NCBI GenBank assembly: GCA_037178675.1
Contig: JAYMGJ010000320.1
Location: 1-64,000 of the forward strand
Reading direction: 5' to 3'
Length of the DNA: 64,000 nucleotides
Origin: Scleroderma bovista
Lineage: Eukaryota; Basidiomycota; Agaricomycetes; Boletales; Sclerodermataceae
A program made the translations under genes and the position numbers. Positions 13,456 to 25,700 of this stretch are shown one piece after another (within the stretch, counting starts at the first letter, position 1; each line of letters starts with the position of its first letter). Under the pieces are notes generated by a model, which saw nothing but the letters and a program-made list of their open reading frames with translations, had not been told where the DNA came from and ran no database searches.

Positions 13456-16335
13456 CTTGCCTGTGATCAACGCCTAGTCGTCGGGTAGGAGTCGAGATAA
13501 TACTGTAGCACTAAACATGGAGTCATTTGTTGAACGAATCTTGATCGGAGAATGAAACCCCTCTTTGGGGGGTCATTTTCCTAGATTGTAGACACCGTTC
13601 TTGTGGACAGAATAGGAGTCGTCGGACAGGAACCTTGTCGTCGTAAAAGACACTGTGGCTGACAGCTGCTCTATGTCAGGCGACCAATTCATCGGGGGAT
13701 TCAGGTTGCCAAACTTTTTTTTTCTCTTTGCCTCCGTTTCAGTTTGCTCTCAGTGTTCCGCTGTGCGGGATATGATACTTTTCCATGGAGCTCTACGCAC
13801 AAGACGTGCCACATCCGTGATATAATGGATCAGGTGACATACCGGCTCTCTCCTCTTTTGAATACCTCTGGTGCAGAATTATTCAACAGTGAATACTCTA
13901 AGAATGCTCAAAGGTACGTCTGTGGTAACTGAGGGCAATGCCAGTCACGATGACCAGATTATAGATGCAACTGAGGTGGCCAGTTTCGAGATAAAAAAAA
14001 GGGTAGTTGAATTCCCTGTTTCCCCTCTGTATTGAACCTCAGACAAGTTCTTCTACCTCTTCTGCAGAGACCTATCCGTGGACTTACCTCGCCCTCCATG
14101 TCTGCGCAGATCAGGCCCCCCTGTCGTACAGGGTTGCGATGATACCTGCATCTTCCAAAGCATCGCAGATAGCGCCAGGTTCAGGGCAATATTCCGATGC
14201 CCATCACTGCCTTCATCATTGGAAAAGCCACACTTTCTGGAAAATGCACTGCAGTGGACAGATAATTCACCCATGTACATCATCAAGAATAGCTCCACCG
14301 CCATAGGGAAGGATTCAGCCTTTTGGACCAGTCAAGATGAATTAGTTAGGAGCTATGGTCACCGGACAGCTTCGTCGAGTTCGCGGCAGCTTACGGTGCC
14401 TTTACAGGCGGATTCCCTGGTACATATTCCACGCAAATTCCTCGCAAACTCCGATGTATTGACCAAACATAATACATTGTACTAGTGGAAAAAAAAATGA
14501 GGCAGTGTGTCAAACAATCACGATTAGTATGACAAAGGATCCGTCCGACGTCCTAATCGTACAGATGCGATCAGCTAGTAAAGAGTCCTTCCGGCCTTAG
14601 AGTGACACAGGAAAATCGTAATCGTAAGTAACCAAGATGAGAGGAGGCAGTACATGAGATGGCAAACACAACAAAATCAAAATGTGCGATTCCAAGGCCG
14701 CTGAGACTGGGGTTTTCCGGTGCAAAAAATGCCAAAGTGTCGTCGGGTGCGCGTAAGGACCCTCGAGGCACTCGGTGCACTATCAGCGCTCGGGGCGAGC
14801 CCAGAGTCAGGCGTAGGAGGGGGCAGAGGATGTTGTCGGTGGACCGGCCTCGAAAGCTGGCCAAGATTAAGAAGCATTCTTTTCTTGGAACCCCGACGAC
14901 TCTTTTCGTCTCGAAGCGAAGGCTTCGGGGGGAATGCATCTGGCGCTGCGGCAGGATCAGTACGAGTGGGGAATAAATTAGCCTATCACCTACGTGGCAT
15001 TGACGCAGCAATATTAGTAGTTGGCCAGGACAGTGTATGTCGGTGCTGCTCTCCTGGCGCCTGCACAGGAGGTTGCTTTAAATGTGTTGTTGTTGTGGCA
15101 AGCTTCTTCATGGAATCTGCTATGCCAAGCTGTGCATAGGGATCGCTGTTGTGGCAAATGACCAGGCGAGTGGAGAGCGGGAGTAGTAGTCTATCTACCC
15201 GACCTGCAAGGAGTCAGAGCTAAGCTACTGCAGGCTAACTCGCACAGTCTCTACCTAGTAAGTCCACCGGGAATTCTTCCCGATGTTCGTGTAACAACAC
15301 AAGCATTTTAAAATAGGCTGATTTGAATGGCTGCTGTTTGGGTGAACACGAGGTAAACAGGTGAAGTTTGAGGCCGGCTCGGGTGAGCGTCATGCGAGCC
15401 ACCTGGGTTCACGCCCATTATGTGGCTGACGACGACAAAAAGCAAGAACAAATAATTACCTCGATTATGGCGAGTAGCTAGCGTTTTTGTTTGTGAGAAT
15501 TGCATGAGTGGCATGATGAAGCGAAACCCTACCTTCCTACCGTGGTGTTCGATGACAGCGTGAGTGAATAAGTGGTTGTGGCTCAAGAGGTGCTCTGATG
15601 CCTCTAAGAAATCTGGAAACGATGACAAGCGGTGTGCAATGTCTAACGCAAACTTCTGAATATGTAACGAGGGATGGATGTGTTCGACCATGGGGAAGCG
15701 CAAGAAAATAAAAGTTGAGAAAGGACAAAGGGGAGAGGAGCGGGATGTGTGCTGTGCCAGAGCCCGGTATTAAAAGCCTGCAGCAGGCACCGAGGTACTA
15801 GTATAGTTGCATAAAATCGCGCGGTACATTCCGAAGAACGATCCTGCGTGATGCTGATGGTCCGCCAGCGCTATCCGTTGGCAACAACGCCCATCATCGC
15901 CCATCGAACGCAGACCACCGTTGTCAAAGCCCGTTTGTCCCCCAGATAGCCCTCGTCGACCAGAACCCTCGATTCCCAAGAACAAGGCGACCATGGGTAT
16001 TTGTGAATCCAAGACACCTGGAGGTCACGTGTGTATCGTCGCGGACAATTCAGTGCTTCCCATTGGCTCAGCCATCTTATTATGTCAGCCCTTGGAGCTT
16101 TGCCACTGGCATTTCATCTCGCAGGGAGGAAACGGCGTGGACCTGATACACTCGATGCCACTAGCGCGCCGTTTCCCTGGTCCCAAACTCAACCCTACAC
16201 TGCTTTTAGGGGCTTGTGTTTTTTTCGGAAATTCGGAATTACGTGGGAGTATTACGTATTACTCTCCGCAAACAACGCGTCCACAAGTGTGCCGCGGGAC
16301 ACAAAGACAGCGACAAACCAGTGACCCACACCGAC
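13456..16335. other. 2.9-kb intergenic region between eIF2-gamma and MCM10
   Basis: The flanking genes are transcribed away from each other, so both promoters lie here, but the gap is long for this gene-dense side. It has several 60-150-codon open frames on both strands that overlap one another and resemble nothing I recognise. One two-exon possibility is listed separately. Pyrimidine-rich runs occur near 13715-13735. Confidence 0.4.
13825..14485 (+). CDS. Doubtful small hypothetical gene, two exons
   Basis: I do not recognise this product. An ATG at 13825 opens MDQVTYRLSPLLNTSGAELF. A donor AG|gtacgt at 13913/13914 and an acceptor ttctgcag ending at 14067 would join it in frame to the open frame 14068-14485, giving 168 aa (507 nt in all). 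The predicted protein is serine-rich with no transmembrane segment or clear motif. The support is weak: one consistent splice pair and an open frame longer than most around it. It could be non-coding. RNA evidence would decide. Confidence 0.22.
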
Positions 16336-18742
16336 ATGGAGTCATCCACGCGCAGGGCAGATGCAGAGCGACAGCGCCAGCTTGAGCTGCGCAAGAAAAT
16401 TCAGGCATTGCAAGCGCAGCTGGCCCCTCTCAGCCCAGGCGAGGACGACCACCTGCATTCACCAAAGCGGAAGCAGATTGAGCCTACTCTGCTCGCCCCA
16501 TCGACACCTTCTCCGAGTGAGCAGACTCCTCGTTGTTAGGTGACATGACGTTCAATCTGTCTTGGTGACAGGAAAGAAGAGGCGACTCGAGAAACCCCAT
16601 CATGGGCGCAGTACGTCACCTACTCCAGGCAGCATGGCCAGCGCGAAGCATCCACGGGAATCAAGCGGGTCAGCCAAGGTGGACCATCATTCATCTGCGC
16701 CACTGCGTGCAAGCACTCAGCACCTTGCGCCTCCACCATCAAATGTCCTCAAGAAACTCTCGAGTCTCAGTAATCGATCGAATGCGCAGTCGAAACCGGG
16801 ATACGCCAGATCATCCAACTTATCTGAGAAACCCAAACCCATCTTGGCGAAACAACCCGAACACGAGGCACCGTATGAAACCACGCATTCAGTACCTCAA
16901 AGGGATGAGAATTTGGCTATCATCGAGGAACTACGGATGGGTCCCACGGATCATAAGGCCCCACTTGACGACCCTCTTTTTGAGCACTTGGAACCTAATT
17001 CAGGCATCCGTCTTTCGTACGTACTAACCATGCCTTCCACCACGGGCCACATCGGAATGACTCACCATCACCGATGTTGTCGTAGTTCCCGATCTCTTTC
17101 ACACGAAGCCCTTCAGGACCATCTCCGTGGGCGATACTACCTGTCTCCCTCTCGTCTCTATTCCTGCATCCGTCTCCTTCCCAATAAATCGGGGTATGAG
17201 GTTCCTGTAGAAGGTGACTGGGTAACTATTGCCGTCGTCGCGGAGCGCGGGCAGGTTCGTGTCAGTCGTGCACCCGTCACCATCGAACCCGGAGACGATG
17301 GTCACGCTTCCGGTGGCCAAACTGGCGGTGGGGCCGGCACTTCACAGGCACGTGCCAAGTCAGCGAAGAAGCAATCAAAGCCAGCCGAACCACATGGCAA
17401 GAAATACGTCAGCTTGAAGCTCATAGACTTTGGAGCTCGTTCGATATCCTCAGCTACCGGGGGGAAGGCTGCACTCCGAGGGGATGCATTTTTGACATTG
17501 CTATTATTTGAATCCGATCGTTTCGACAAAATCTCAAATGATGATGGAACTGAGCGTAAGGTGTACCAAGGTGGCAGCAGAGGTGCATTCGAGTCAATGT
17601 CAAAGCTCAAAGAAGGAGACGTGATTGCTCTACTCAATCCCCGGGTGTTGAAACCTCACCAGGTGACGTCGATTAATTCGCTCGTGTCCGCTTAGACTGA
17701 TACCTCGTTCAGCGTTCCAACGAAAGCCCCCACCCAACGAGTAACATTCTTGCTGTCACACCAGAGTCTGCAGGTTCGATCGCGGTTATCGGACGCGCAC
17801 GAGATCTCGGCATGTGTAAAGTCGTCAAACGTGACGGCAAACCGTGCGGAAGCTGGACTGACAAACGCGTGAGCGAAGTGTGTGAGTGGCATCTGACGAA
17901 TGCCGTCCAGAGACAACGTGCAGGTCGTGCAGAATTTTTTGCCGGGTCAGTTTAAAAAAATATGAAGCAATAGATTGACGGACAATAACGCTTCATTTTC
18001 CATGTAGAACAACGGGCATGTCAACTGCTGCAGCACGGAAACCTAAAGCAGACTACGACCCGTCCCGTCAGTGGGGTCTCAAGCCTGAGACGGGACCAAA
18101 CGATTCAACTTATGTCATCTCTGGGCACGTCGTAGGTGGATCGACTGGCAGCTTATTTGTCTCGGAGAAGTTGGGCCGCGAAGCTCAAGCGAAGGCGCAA
18201 CGCCGGCTAGAGAAAAAGGCCGATCGGGAACTTAAAGCTCTTCTTGATCGAGACAAAGAGGGCATGAAAGCAGTCACGAAAGCTAGGGAGTTCGTACAGA
18301 AAGCCAAGGCATCTGCAGAGACATCCGGTGGAAAGCTAGATAAAGGCAAGCAGAAGGCGTCGAGTAAATCTGTCGAAGAGGAATTATGCACAAAAGACTC
18401 CTCTGCTCCTACAAAGCAAGCATACTCAGCGACAATAATCAAACGATTAGGATTTGATCCTGCCGTTAAGATGGCACAGCGGCCTGACGACTCTTCATTA
18501 CAGAAGAAGGTAGGCTAAATTTATTTGGCGAAATTTTTCGATCCTGACCGTCTCCAAAGTTAGAAGCGCTGGCTGCCGTTCAATCTTCAAGAAAGAATAT
18601 AAATCTTGGTCCGCGTCCTGGTCCCAAGATACGATCTGGAGTTTCTGTTCCAGCATTCATGCTAGCGAAAGATGACGTTGCCAGTGACAATGACTTACCT
18701 TCGGAAGATGAATCTCTTGTTTGCTTGGATAGTGACATATGA
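16336..18742 (+). CDS. MCM10: DNA replication factor Mcm10
   Basis: Mcm10 binds the CMG helicase and DNA polymerase alpha and is needed for origin activation in the nucleus. Six exons (16336-16516, 16572-17016, 17086-17662, 17713-17945, 18008-18509, 18560-18742) add up to 2121 nt and a 706-aa protein. The N-terminus is a basic coiled-coil-like stretch (RRADAERQRQLELRKKIQALQAQ) followed by a low-complexity linker. The central OB fold includes EVPVEGDWVTIAVVAERGQV, KYVSLKLIDFGAR and GDVIALLNPRVLKP. Next is the hallmark zinc finger, CKVVKRDGKPC...CEWH, with CX9CX11CX2H spacing after IGRARDLGM. The C-terminal part has the LGR-type linker, lysine-rich helices and IIKRLGFDP. Domain order and length fit the fungal family. 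The gene looks intact, and its 3' end is 178 bp from the convergent BAP31-like gene. Confidence 0.95.
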
Positions 18743-18919
18743 GATACCCATTGCGAAACCATGTATCATGAGCAATTTTATTACCTAGATTACACATTGA
18801 TATCGCTGGACAACGGCACAACATAGTACAAATGCAGGATGAGAGACGGGAATAAATGTCACTGGCGAAGAAAAAAACGAGCTTCGATATAGCCCAATTA
18901 CTGGACGATGATCCAGTTC

Positions 18920-19863
18920 CTAGTCAGCCTTCTTGTCCGACACCAAACCATTCGACTTGTTGAACTCAGTAGCGAGACGGTCGTACTCGGCGGCCTGTTG
19001 AGATGCCTGCTTCTTCAGGGTTTCTAAAGAGAATGGATGATTGGTGTAATACGTCATGAGAAATACGTATACTAACCGAAGTCACGAGATTTTGCCTCGC
19101 TTTCTGCCAATTTCTTCTTCAGATCCTCGACTTGTTTTGCCTGGTCCTCGAGCGCGATGGCGTTCTTGGAGGAGTTGGCCGTCTACGGGGAATAAGTACG
19201 GGATAGGCAAACAAGCCGTAACCACTCACCGCTTTCTTCAGCTTGGCGTATTCTTCCTGAGTCTGGATTAGGTCCAGGATGATGTAGAATGTGCGCGTCA
19301 ACACGAGGGACAGGAAGAGGCAGAACCCGGTAAGATACATGTTCCTCTGAGCGCTAGACCCACGATACGTCAGCGAAAACCCAAGCACGTGGGGACAACA
19401 CAACGTACTAGAACTTGCGAGCTGCGACACTTGATTCAGTGCGTACGTCTTTCATTCCTTGGCCAGCCTTGATCATGTCTGCTTCGGCGGTGACGCGGAA
19501 CATCCGTTGAAGGGCGTCCAAAAAGAGGATCCCTACGAATCTATAACATGGTGTTATATCTCAATTCAGGGAAAGGAATGCAACAAAGACACACATGAAG
19601 GATATCTTGAGACCATAGGCGATCTTTGCCACGATGAAGCTTTCAGATAAGAATCGGAAAAGTCTCTTCCTGATAGTGTATGGAAGAGGGAACACCAAAA
19701 TGCAGAATGTCACCATCTAGGCGCAATGTTTAGTATCCTCATTAGTTGGCTGGTGGAACACGTTGCGCACCTCCGCCGCAAGGAGGAAGAACGTCATGGA
19801 ATAGCTAGACAGGTGGTTATTGAATGTTTCGCATTGCTGGAATAAAACTCACTAGATGGTCAT
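18920..19863 (-). CDS. BAP31/Yet-family ER membrane protein
   Basis: Members of this family (yeast Yet1/Yet3, human BCAP31) sit in the ER membrane and act in export and quality control of membrane proteins. The ATG at 19863 gives MTIYYSMTFFLLAAE after a short intron. Three hydrophobic segments follow (MTFFLLAAEVVTFC-like, VAKIAYGLKISFMFVGILFLDAL, NMYLTGFCLFLSLVLTRTFYIILDLI). The C-terminal half is a charged coiled coil (EDQAKQVEDLKKKLAESEAKSRDF, LKKQASQQAAEYDRLATEF) ending KSNGLVSDKKAD at a TAG at 18920-18922. Five or more small introns interrupt the gene. The predicted length of a little over 200 residues fits the family. The last residues KKAD differ from the classical KKXX retrieval signal, as in many fungal members. 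Confidence 0.9.
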
Positions 19864-20343
19864 GGCTGCGTTAGTTCGGTAGTCGTACGGTATGTTCAAG
19901 CTGTACTTGGTGGTGTCTGCAGCAGTTCATGGATGCATGAGGCGTGTCGTCACAATACTCTTACCTAAGCCTTTCCCATGACATACTGCTGAGACTTGCA
20001 TGAATCTCTCCGATACCAAGTAGAAAGAAACACGGGCACATATTCCTGGCGCTATACATGTGTATATGCATGACGTATCGATCCGTTCATCTCAGTCAAG
20101 CTACCTGGCTGGAGAATATACTATATAGACTGATATGTTGAACGGGCAGCAATAGTCCAAGTAAAACAGGAACAGAAGATACCTCAAGGGAACTTGTTAA
20201 GGGTACTACGGTTCATTTCGGAAAGAATCAATGGACAGCGGAATTTCCTCTACAAGTGTGTACCATGATACCGGTAAATATGTGTGAAGTAGACAACCGT
20301 TGACATAAGTTGCAGCAACCAGAGCGACAAAGCATTCGCTAGG
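19864..20343. other. Intergenic stretch between the BAP31-like gene and GTPase copy A
   Basis: These 480 bp carry no open frame of note. They mark the change from conserved genes to accessory DNA. The 3' flank shared by GTPase copies B and C is not found here after copy A. Confidence 0.4.
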
Positions 20344-22949
20344 CTAAGTAAATTGAGAGTACCAATCCTCCTCTCCGTCCAAGTCCGCTGGTGTTATCTC
20401 TTCGACCTTCTCTTTCAAATCACCGTCGGTTATATACCTCGACTTGACAATGGACTCCATCTCCGCATTGACATCGCAACCTCGAAAGAACGCGATAGGC
20501 AATTCCTTGATATTGGTGTGGACATCCATCCTCCTCTGTGACATTTGATATAAAACGATGGCGGCCTTGATAATCTTGATTGTGAGTTTCTCCACTCTCT
20601 TACTCACTGTCAGCGTGAATATGATGTCCAGGACATGTGTTAGGTCGGTAATGTATGCCATGAATTTCCGTTGTACCTCTGGCCTGGAACAAAGGTCAAT
20701 GTCATAGAAATGTCAGCGAAGAAATGCGTACACTCTCTCGTAGGTTGCATGGGGCCATTTAATGACCACTGCACCAGCAGCAAATGGCAAAATGATTGGT
20801 AACATGGCTACCAGCCTGCAGAACATCAATTCTATAGTGAGTGATCCATCGGCAACAACTTTCGCAAGAAGAGCTCACTCAGTCATTGCAAACGTATTAC
20901 TGTGAGCGAGTGCTTTGGTGGAGTTCTCGTTAAGCGTGTTAACCATCCTCATCATGAAGTCTCGGAAATTTCCGCACAAGAGAAGCTGTCAGTAAATCGT
21001 GTCAGTCAATTGCGACAGTAGACATGATAATAGATTAAATCGTACTCCCGATGGATCGTAGAAATTCCAAACTTTGACAATGTCAGTGTGAATAACATCA
21101 AGACAATCCTGGATCGTGTAGCCTGAAAAGTCGGCGCCAGCAAAAACAGCATTCCAGTACTCTTGGAAAAGGCGTCAGTCAAGCGCTGTCCACAGGAAGG
21201 GCGGACATACTTCGTTTTCCCACACTGGAGGACAAATTAAGCCGCGTTGTAGTGTGTATTTGAAAGAACTCACTTAATCGATTCCTCGATATTCAACCAA
21301 AGCACCACTCTTTGAGCCATAGCGGTAACCGTGGGCACTGGGGAGGGCCCCATCCCGTGTTGTCGCGTGAAGTACTCGAATACTTTCTGGTAGGTTAGTT
21401 CAGTTAGCCTTTTCAGTGTCCCCGCGTAACGAGCTTTTGCTGAGAAAGACAAAAATTACTGCTGGTACTAACTGAGGTGAAGTATTGTAGACTCACAAGA
21501 GACTGCAATGTATTGGATGTTCATCTGTTTCGTAAGGTTCTGGATATGTTGGATGCATCGCCGTTTCAGATACTGATCTGCCTCCAAATCGACTTCCTCT
21601 TCACTGTAATTTCTCCGGGAAAGGATCCATCTTCGTTTTATTTCTTCAGTAAGCAGATCATATTTCGTGAATACAAATATAATGGGGACTACCAAACAAG
21701 ATGAGCCATTGACAAACAACCCCAATGATATATACACTCACTGTTCCCGAGGATTTTGCTCTTGACTTGTAAGAACTCTTCCATTCCAGTCTCCAGCAGC
21801 CTCTGGCCGAGGATCTCGAGAGGTATCTGGAAAAGCAACCTATAATCCATCAGAGAAATCTCCAGTTTGTTCGGCGACTAGCCCACCAGACTGCGTGCAG
21901 CTGTTCCTGGATATCTTCATGAGTCTTCCGACGTTCTACGAACGCCTTAACGTCAGCAAGGTTATTATTTTCGCCTGGTTCAAACCCTTTGATATCATGC
22001 AGTACCAAACATTCATTCGATTCGGAGTGTAGTGGTGTCTCAATATTCGCCTTCCCCCGTTTGTCGTGGTTAGGGCACTGAATGGATGTATTAGTAGCAG
22101 CCTCTAAAGGTGGATTATCGCCCACTCAACAGCGTCATCGATACCAAAGGTGCTATTGATCAACGAAGTCTTCCCAACACCCATCTACACCAATAAATCT
22201 CGTTAGGATCGACCAAGATCGCCAGACACGAATGCACCCACCTGTCCGACTACCAGGATGCGAAAACTGAGGCATAGAAATTAGAATGCAATCACCGACA
22301 TTCGTAATCTGTTGCACTCACCGGGGACATTGCATAAGAATTTCCTCGATAGAGGGGGTTGGTAATCCAGAGTGTGTATGTATTGGGGCATAGTGTGTTG
22401 TTGGATTATCAAGCTGTTATGCCTTGATCAGAACTATGCTAGCATGGTGCACACCACTCACCGGCTGAGTAGGCGGAATTATGTCAAGGACAATGGTCAT
22501 ATTTCCTTGCACTTTGTGGAATTCTAAGCAAATCTTAGTTGGAGTGGAGGGGAAAACATGCCACTAGACGTACGATGATCCTCCGAATTGGAAAGCACTT
22601 CATAAGGATCAAAGGATATCTTTTTTCCAGACCATTTCCATATACTAAATACTTTCCTAAGTGATAGATAGAAGGGTTCCTGTACTTCCCTAGGGTAGGT
22701 TAAGCAGCATTAGCAATGGTTTTACGGTAAATGATATAGATCCTTACAGAGGAGGACTGAACTTTGCACCAAGAATGTTACTATATTGCTGCTTCTGGAT
22801 CTCATACTGGGAGCCACTGATTGTCAACTGTGCAGATTCGACCTTGTCAGCATTCTGGAGCTCAATACCTGTTCAAGGAAGTCAGAAATGACAGGAAGTG
22901 TAAAAACTGTTTAACTCGCACGGGATATTCGAAGTGGAGACTCCGACAT
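20344..22949 (-). CDS. Multi-exon P-loop GTPase, paralogue A
   Basis: This is a predicted GTP-binding protein of unknown job. The ATG at 22949 opens MSESPLRISR, then an exon IELQNADKVESAQLTISGSQYE that looks like a C2-type beta-sandwich. The next exon has GKKISFDPCEVLSNSED. The G domain has the P-loop GQMGVGKTSLINS (22170-22270, split by an intron), a DxxG motif in LHDIKGFEPGE and a TKxD motif in FVFTKYDLL. Near the C-terminus are a hydrophobic stretch (matching ALPVILPFSAGAAVIKW in copy C) and a helical tail (DIIFTLTVSKRVEKLTIKIIKAAIVLYQMSQRR). Eight or more short introns interrupt it. It differs from copies B and C at many positions and ends EEDWYSQFT instead of ...GGNLAQ, so it is the most diverged copy. 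I saw no frameshift or stop that cannot be placed in an intron, but exon borders need RNA support. Confidence 0.72.
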
Positions 22950-23281
22950 AGTCGACGGAATGGTATGAGAAGCACCCCATCCGCCCATATTTTGTCTCAG
23001 TTCTCTCCATCGATATAGAATCATCCTCTTGCCTTTTGTTTCGTCGTCTCTGTGCCAAACGAATGGCTTTGCAAAGAGGCACAAACGCGTTGCGACGCTG
23101 GAGCTATTAGTTTCTAGTCCGGAAACTTCTAATCCAACAATCGGACATTGAATATAGGTTATGGAGTGGTCGGATGAAAACTCACCGGAATGGTCACAGG
23201 GACTTTGTATGACTCTCGTGACAAGGTATCTGTTGGTCAGCCGAGTAGACTGGGAAGACAGCAGTGTCTTGACATTGTGAT

Positions 23282-24371
23282 TATTTTGGAGCGACAGAGG
23301 AAGTTGGCTCAAGGTCAGCAAAGATGTTTCCTTCACATTGGAATTCCTTAGACGGTGTAAAGTGGCCATAATCCCCCAGCTGTTCTTGTAAGCCCTATGC
23401 GATGCATGAAGCTAAGCATACTCACCTTTATCCAATCAGGTGCTAGCGAGAATTTCATGGAGACCCCATCTAAAGGCAATTCAAAGTTATTACTCCATGG
23501 ACAATGTAACATGAGATCCCCCAGGTCACAATGATCATTTGTCCTCTGAACGCCTTAATGTCAGCTCCAATAACAATAATGGAGCACAAGGATCCACATA
23601 CATCAATGTTGAAGCTGGTCCATTTACCCGATAAATCAGAAAGACCACGATCCCGAAACGCCTCAATTTTAACTCCACAGTTCCCTGAGCTCCCCCACAC
23701 GACGCAGGAAGTCCGCACAGTCCAGGCTGATCGAAGCAGACGGTTTTGCGTAATGCAAACACGACCATAGCGTTCACCTTGAGAACGTACCTTGGCTATG
23801 GACGAGGCATGCTCCGGCCCTGTGACTATCATTTTCTTATATTGTTCTTCGGCATAGTTCCCCCATGAGCATCCAGTACTTGTAGAAGGTTTCTCGTAAA
23901 TGATATGTACCCAATGCTGTCCAAAGCATTGTCCAAAGCCCATTGCAAAATAACAGTTGGTTTGACTATGAGAGTAGACTTTGACGCAAAGCGGATTGGT
24001 GCTGGTTAGCATGAGTGGGTTTCTAGTGGGTGTCAATGGGTACGTGAAGCGGCAAGTGAAACCATTCTCAGTGGTGATCGAACTATCATCGATTTTGAAT
24101 TTGGCATCGCAGAGAGGCAGGAGGTCTTGATATCTGAGAAAGAGTTGACAGAACCGTAGGGTTGGAACTGTAGGAATTCCATCCTGCAGCAACATAGTAA
24201 AGTATCTATAGTAATTGGATCTCCACAGAGCCAAATTGATGGCGACTGGTGGATCCAATGCAGTAAGGCGGCATGGCAGCCGCACTTCGAAGACGGAGCG
24301 AGAATCAACATAGGGACGAAGAAATAGCCAAATTTGGATGCCGCAATTAGTAATAGGGAATGGGCGAAATT
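23282..24371 (-). pseudogene. C-terminal part of a HET-domain gene cut off by a retrotransposon
   Basis: This piece continues the HET gene whose N-terminal part lies at 29949-31133. Reading leftwards from 24371 the frame is open: FRPFPITNCGIQIWLFLRPY, then PPVAINLALWRSNYYRYFTML, SSITTENGFTCRFTYPLTPT, LCVKVYSHSQTNCYFAMGF, GNYAEEQYKKMIVTGPEHA and ERYGRVCITQ. After an intron near 23550-23600 come TNDHCDLGDLMLHCPW and LDGVSMKFSLAPDWIK. After another intron a last exon reads GDYGHFTPSKEFQCEGNIFA, with a TAA at 23282-23284. This region is the usual C-terminal half of Agaricomycete HET proteins (from memory of the family). It is separated from its promoter and HET domain by 5.6 kb of Ngaro-like element and so is probably not expressed as part of a full protein. 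Confidence 0.75.
24324..24371. repeat. 48-bp direct repeat, left copy (HET coding sequence)
   Basis: The 48 bp from ATAGCCAAATTTGG to GGGCGAAATT are identical to 29949-29996. In the minus strand both encode the same HET residues (FRPFPITNCGIQIWL). They directly flank the Ngaro-like element on its two sides. Confidence 0.9.
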
Positions 24372-24374
24372 TGG

Positions 24375-24509
24375 CATTCTATTACGTACGAGGCACGAAT
24401 AGGAATAGAATATTGTCTTTGCTCGAGTGGCTGTGACGCCAGTTTCTCTTTTCTTTCCGCACCTGCACCAGCCAGCTCAGCCAGCGCATCAAGCAGCTCA
24501 ACGCTTTCG
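24375..24509 (+). repeat. Ngaro repeat A1
   Basis: CATTCTATTACGT...CTCAACGCTTTCG matches A2 at 29548-29681 with scattered substitutions and a 1-2 bp length difference. It forms the left end of the element and probably the start of its transcript. Confidence 0.85.
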
Positions 24510-24590
24510 TTTAGTTTTCCTCATCACCTCTTCTTCGTTTCGCACTTCTTTCTTTCATTCGATTCACTCTCATTCTAGTCACTTGCAACG

Positions 24591-25493
24591 ATGGACCCAG
24601 CACAACAGCGTCCACCCGATTTCACCCAACCGGGTTTCGCCGGACTAGTCGAACTCACCATGGCCGAAGAATTTTTAAACAGAGAAGAAGCCTTAGAGCT
24701 CCTAAACCAACAATGGGCTGCAAGAGGCGCGGCTGGCCTGCAACCGGATAGAGGAGGCGGCCAGAGACCTCCGGACAACAACCCTCCAGAGGACCATCAA
24801 CCCAACGAGGGCAATAACGCACAACAGAACCAGCCAGCTGAGCCCAGGCCTCGCTCCCCAACTCCTGTCCCTGACGCGAACAAGGACCTCATCACCTTCG
24901 ATGCGACCGCACGAGTCGCTTCGACGCTCGCCTCAAGACCAGCTGACTACGCCATAAAAAGGCTGAGCGACAAGAAACATGTCCCTTTGTGGTACTTCAC
25001 ACGAGAGGGACTACGAGAGGCAGCACAGTCTGTACGACGTGCAGACGAGAATGAAACTTTAGCCATCACTCAAGCAGCGGAAGGAAATATGACGGTGCAC
25101 GCAGCCAACTCCCTCACTGCGTCAAAGAATGCCAAACTAGACCACTGTCTAACCTATGCGGAGTACATGTTCGCTAAGAACCACTTCCTAACGGCTGTCG
25201 AAAACGCGAAATGGGGAAATGAAGCTCTAGACACGTTCAACTGGTTTTTTCACAACCTCGACAATCATCAACTACGAGAGGAAGGTGATCGCGGCGAACG
25301 AGCGCTGCTACATTATGCCTCGCGAGTCCGGCTAGACTGGCATGACAAGTTAGCGCTTGGGAAAGCTTACAACATCGGTATAATAAATGAAGAGTTGCTG
25401 GCCAAGGTTGCCCGTGAACTCGACGCCCGAGACGTTAAAAACGGACTAAACCAGGCACGTACAATCCTTTTACACCTTTATCAACATCACTAA
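24591..25493 (+). CDS. Ngaro-like gag, first frame
   Basis: This 300-aa frame starts with an ATG and MDPAQQRPPDFTQPGF. It has a proline/glutamine-rich N-terminus and a charged helical middle (ALELLNQQWAARG, EYMFAKNHFLTAVENAKWG, RVRLDWHDKLALGKAYN). By position before the reverse transcriptase it is the nucleocapsid-type protein of the element. No zinc knuckle is in this frame. A cysteine-rich segment lies downstream in another frame (25680-26275), so the full gag may need splicing or a frameshift across the low-complexity spacer 25494-25680. Confidence 0.7.
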   Translation: MDPAQQRPPDFTQPGFAGLVELTMAEEFLNREEALELLNQQWAARGAAGLQPDRGGGQRPPDNNPPEDHQPNEGNNAQQNQPAEPRPRSPTPVPDANKDLITFDATARVASTLASRPADYAIKRLSDKKHVPLWYFTREGLREAAQSVRRADENETLAITQAAEGNMTVHAANSLTASKNAKLDHCLTYAEYMFAKNHFLTAVENAKWGNEALDTFNWFFHNLDNHQLREEGDRGERALLHYASRVRLDWHDKLALGKAYNIGIINEELLAKVARELDARDVKNGLNQARTILLHLYQHH

Positions 25494-25700
25494 CTTAGCA
25501 TTCGCGCTGTTTTACATTACTCCCCCCCAACGCACCCCACACCTGCTGCTGCTATAATGCTGGGACTGCCCCCCCCTCGCTGACTTCTCACCGAACTACA
25601 CCGCTGCTGCCTGCTGCTGGGACTGGCACCCCCTTTTATTAAATTTTGCTGCTGCTGCCATAATGCTGGGACTGGCCCCCCCCCCCTTTTTTTTTCCCCC
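25494..25700 (+). repeat. Low-complexity CTG/C-rich spacer in the Ngaro-like element
   Basis: The sequence holds GCTGCTGCT runs, an imperfect duplication of ATAATGCTGGGACTG (near 25554 and 25660) and long C and T homopolymers. No frame stays open through it. It separates the two gag frames. Confidence 0.6.

Noticed and set aside
14571..15139. Three overlapping 100-145-codon open frames on both strands
   Set aside because: They exclude one another, have arginine/leucine-biased composition typical of chance frames in GC-rich DNA and no homology I recognise.
15308..15691. Minus-strand 127-codon open frame starting MVEHIHPSLHIQKF
   Set aside because: It has an ATG and a plain composition, but no motif, no splice partners I trust and no recognisable family. 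Chance cannot be excluded in a 2.9-kb gap.
17770..17785. GGTTCGATCG, similar to a tRNA B box
   Set aside because: It is inside the MCM10 coding exon and no cloverleaf can be formed around it.
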